Of a stretch of 22,083 bases of DNA, positions 21,064-22,083 are shown in pieces. The notes beneath the pieces were generated by a model. It saw only the letters and a program-made list of their open reading frames with translations. It had not been told where the DNA came from and did no database searches. Positions within the stretch are counted from its first letter, which is position 1, and every line of letters starts with the position of its first letter. The stretch spans positions 1 through 22,083 of the forward strand of contig CALSCR010003401.1 in assembly GCA_943704495.1 (NCBI GenBank). Direction: 5' to 3'. The translations under genes were made by a program, and so were the position numbers. The stretch comes from Pigoraptor chileana. Taxonomy: Eukaryota > Opisthokonta > Filasterea.

Positions 21064-21609
21064 TTCAACTGGGGCGAAGTGGTCCTTGACCACGAACACT
21101 GTCTAGCCCTCTTGTAACAAGTGTGCCGGCACGCAGTAAACTGATGGAGGGCAGCCTAAGTACGAATTTACGGGGGAATTCCTTTGCTGCCTTTGCACTT
21201 GCCAGACGCCCATAAAGGGGTCTCTCTCCCTTTTACTTTGTGAAGTCCTTGGGCTGGCGCTGAGACTTACTGACCATTGCCTTGCTAAGCTTAAGCTTGA
21301 TATGTGTTCCTGCCACAAACGAGCTGTGCACATACTGCACGTGCCGCCCCAAAAATGGCTTGCGTATCGCGACCGGATTGGTCAATCACTCGGATCACGG
21401 GAACTCAAATTACGTCATAAATCACACGAAATTCGCCGACTGGCATCAAATAACGGTGGTTGCTGCGCACCCTCTCTGACTGTTGGCTCGCAGACAGTCT
21501 ATTGTTATGTTTCATGTATTCACCGGAGTACAGTGTACTGCCATACAACAGGCTATTTACTGTCCCAGTTTTTGATAGGCTTATTAAACTCTGTCATTCT
21601 TTTACTCTC
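21064..21609. other. Intergenic gap, ASPG 5' end to first 5S rRNA
   Basis: No exon was recognised in 546 bp. It should contain the ASPG promoter (minus strand). Visible features are two adjacent perfect palindromes, CTTGTAACAAG (21111-21121) and GTGCCGGCAC (21123-21132), a CACGTG at 21338-21343, and the AAGCTTAAGCTT repeat near 21287-21298. Short open frames here resemble no family I know. Confidence 0.55.
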
Positions 21610-21728
21610 GGCTACGGCCATATCTGCCGGATTGCACCCCATCCCGTCCGCTCTGGGAAGTTAAACCGGGACGAGAGTGGTCAGTACTGCCGTGGGAGAC
21701 CAGGCGGGAATACCACTTGCTGTAGCCT
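21610..21728 (+). rRNA. 5S ribosomal RNA
   Basis: Starts GGCTACGGCCATA and ends GCTGTAGCC; the 5' GGCTAC pairs with the 3' GTAGCC to close helix I. Length of about 119 nt is standard. The conserved eukaryotic blocks GGAAGTTAAACC and GTGGGAGACC are present, and a T-run follows. Transcribed by RNA polymerase III; structural RNA of the large ribosomal subunit. Confidence 0.97.
21659..21701 (+). promoter_or_regulatory. Internal control region of 5S rRNA (box A to box C)
   Basis: Box A AGTTAAACCGGG (21659-21670) and box C, which starts TGGTCAGTACTGCC (21678) and ends GGGAGACC (21701), correspond in position and sequence to the TFIIIA-binding internal promoter of eukaryotic 5S genes. Confidence 0.85.
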
Positions 21729-22010
21729 CTTCTTTTTTGCTCTTTTCGACTCTTGTTCTACATACCAGTTTCTTTTTTCCAGCGCCACTAAGACACTGAC
21801 TTGAATCCTAAGACTCTCATTCGGTTTCTATTCAGACATCTCCTTGCCACTTCTTTGCGATGCGATACCAGTATCTGTTTGCTGATATTAAGCGCGTCTG
21901 CGGTTCTTTAACAGTACCCACATTTATTTTATGTTCGTTCAAGAATACATCGTCTCCGCGAATGCTTGCCAAGTTTGTCATATATATTGCTATGCAGGCA
22001 TATTTCTGTC
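21729..22010. other. 5S spacer
   Basis: 282-bp pyrimidine-rich spacer between the two 5S copies. No spliced-leader, U6, tRNA or other RNA gene was recognised in it. Confidence 0.7.
21733..21738 (+). terminator. RNA polymerase III T-run terminator
   Basis: Six consecutive T residues on the non-template strand, 4 nt after the end of the 5S gene, the usual Pol III stop signal. Confidence 0.85.
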
Positions 22011-22083
22011 GGCTACGGCCATATCTGCCGGATTGCACCCCATCCCGTCCGCTCTGGGAAGTTAAACCGGGACGAGAGTGGTC
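22011..22083 (+). rRNA. 5S ribosomal RNA, second copy (cut by window end)
   Basis: The first 73 nt match the complete copy at 21610 without a single difference by eye. The 401-bp offset suggests a tandem pair or the start of an array. Confidence 0.96.

Noticed and set aside
21133-21300. Mobile-element fragment beside the 5S genes
   Set aside because: Composition differs a little from its surroundings, but there are no terminal repeats and no coding remnant.
21729-22010. Spliced-leader or U6 RNA gene in the 5S spacer
   Set aside because: Such linkage is known in some protists, but no GT donor hairpin, Sm site or U6 core was seen.
1-22083. CRISPR array, bacterial operon or toxin-antitoxin system
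   Set aside because: Spliceosomal introns, mitochondrial presequence and eukaryotic 5S show nuclear DNA; no spaced direct repeats occur.

Overview
The window is nuclear DNA from an intron-rich eukaryote. Most genes are split by short GT-AG introns, several flanked by TG- or CA-rich tracts. The proteins are eukaryotic housekeeping families: a VPS11 tail, a two-pore channel, mitochondrial complex I NDUFS1, GET1/WRB and a 5S rRNA. Animal-like versions of ASPG with ankyrin repeats, an RDH10-type short-chain dehydrogenase and an NXPE/PC-esterase-like protein suggest a unicellular relative of animals or another protist with a similar gene set. I cannot name the species from the sequence. No prokaryotic operon, CRISPR array or intact mobile element was seen.

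Layout from left to right: a (GT)n tract; the 3' end of VPS11 (+, ends 1022); a two-pore channel (-, 4066 to 1198); a membrane-anchored SGNH/PC-esterase-like protein (-, 6917 to 4556); NDUFS1 (+, 7394 to 10709, six exons, 717 aa); an RDH10-like dehydrogenase (-, 12160 to 11058, perhaps with an extra upstream mini-exon); GET1/WRB (+, 12568 to 13812, six exons, 178 aa); a RING/TRAF-zinc-finger/PA14/coiled-coil protein (-, 17267 to 13949, nine exons, 718 aa); ASPG asparaginase/lysophospholipase with ankyrin repeats (-, 21063 to 17777, eleven exons, 713 aa); and two 5S rRNA copies (+, 21610 and 22011, the second cut by the window end). Genes are packed closely: 3' ends are 136 to 350 bp apart and divergent pairs share 200 to 480 bp promoter gaps.

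The genes do not form one pathway. VPS11 (HOPS/CORVET tethering) and the two-pore channel (endolysosomal cation channel with a dileucine signal) both act on endolysosomes and are convergent neighbours. GET1 and the RDH10-like enzyme share a promoter gap; GET1 is an ER membrane protein and the enzyme is likely one too. The most unusual protein is the RING/TRAF/PA14 fusion, which combines a C3HC3D RING like that of TRAF6 with a PA14 lectin-like fold in a polypeptide with no visible signal peptide. At DNA level, the palindrome CACGTG is over-represented (23 copies counted, about 5 expected).

All exon models were built by hand from splice-site phase and family conservation recalled from memory; no database search or alignment was run.
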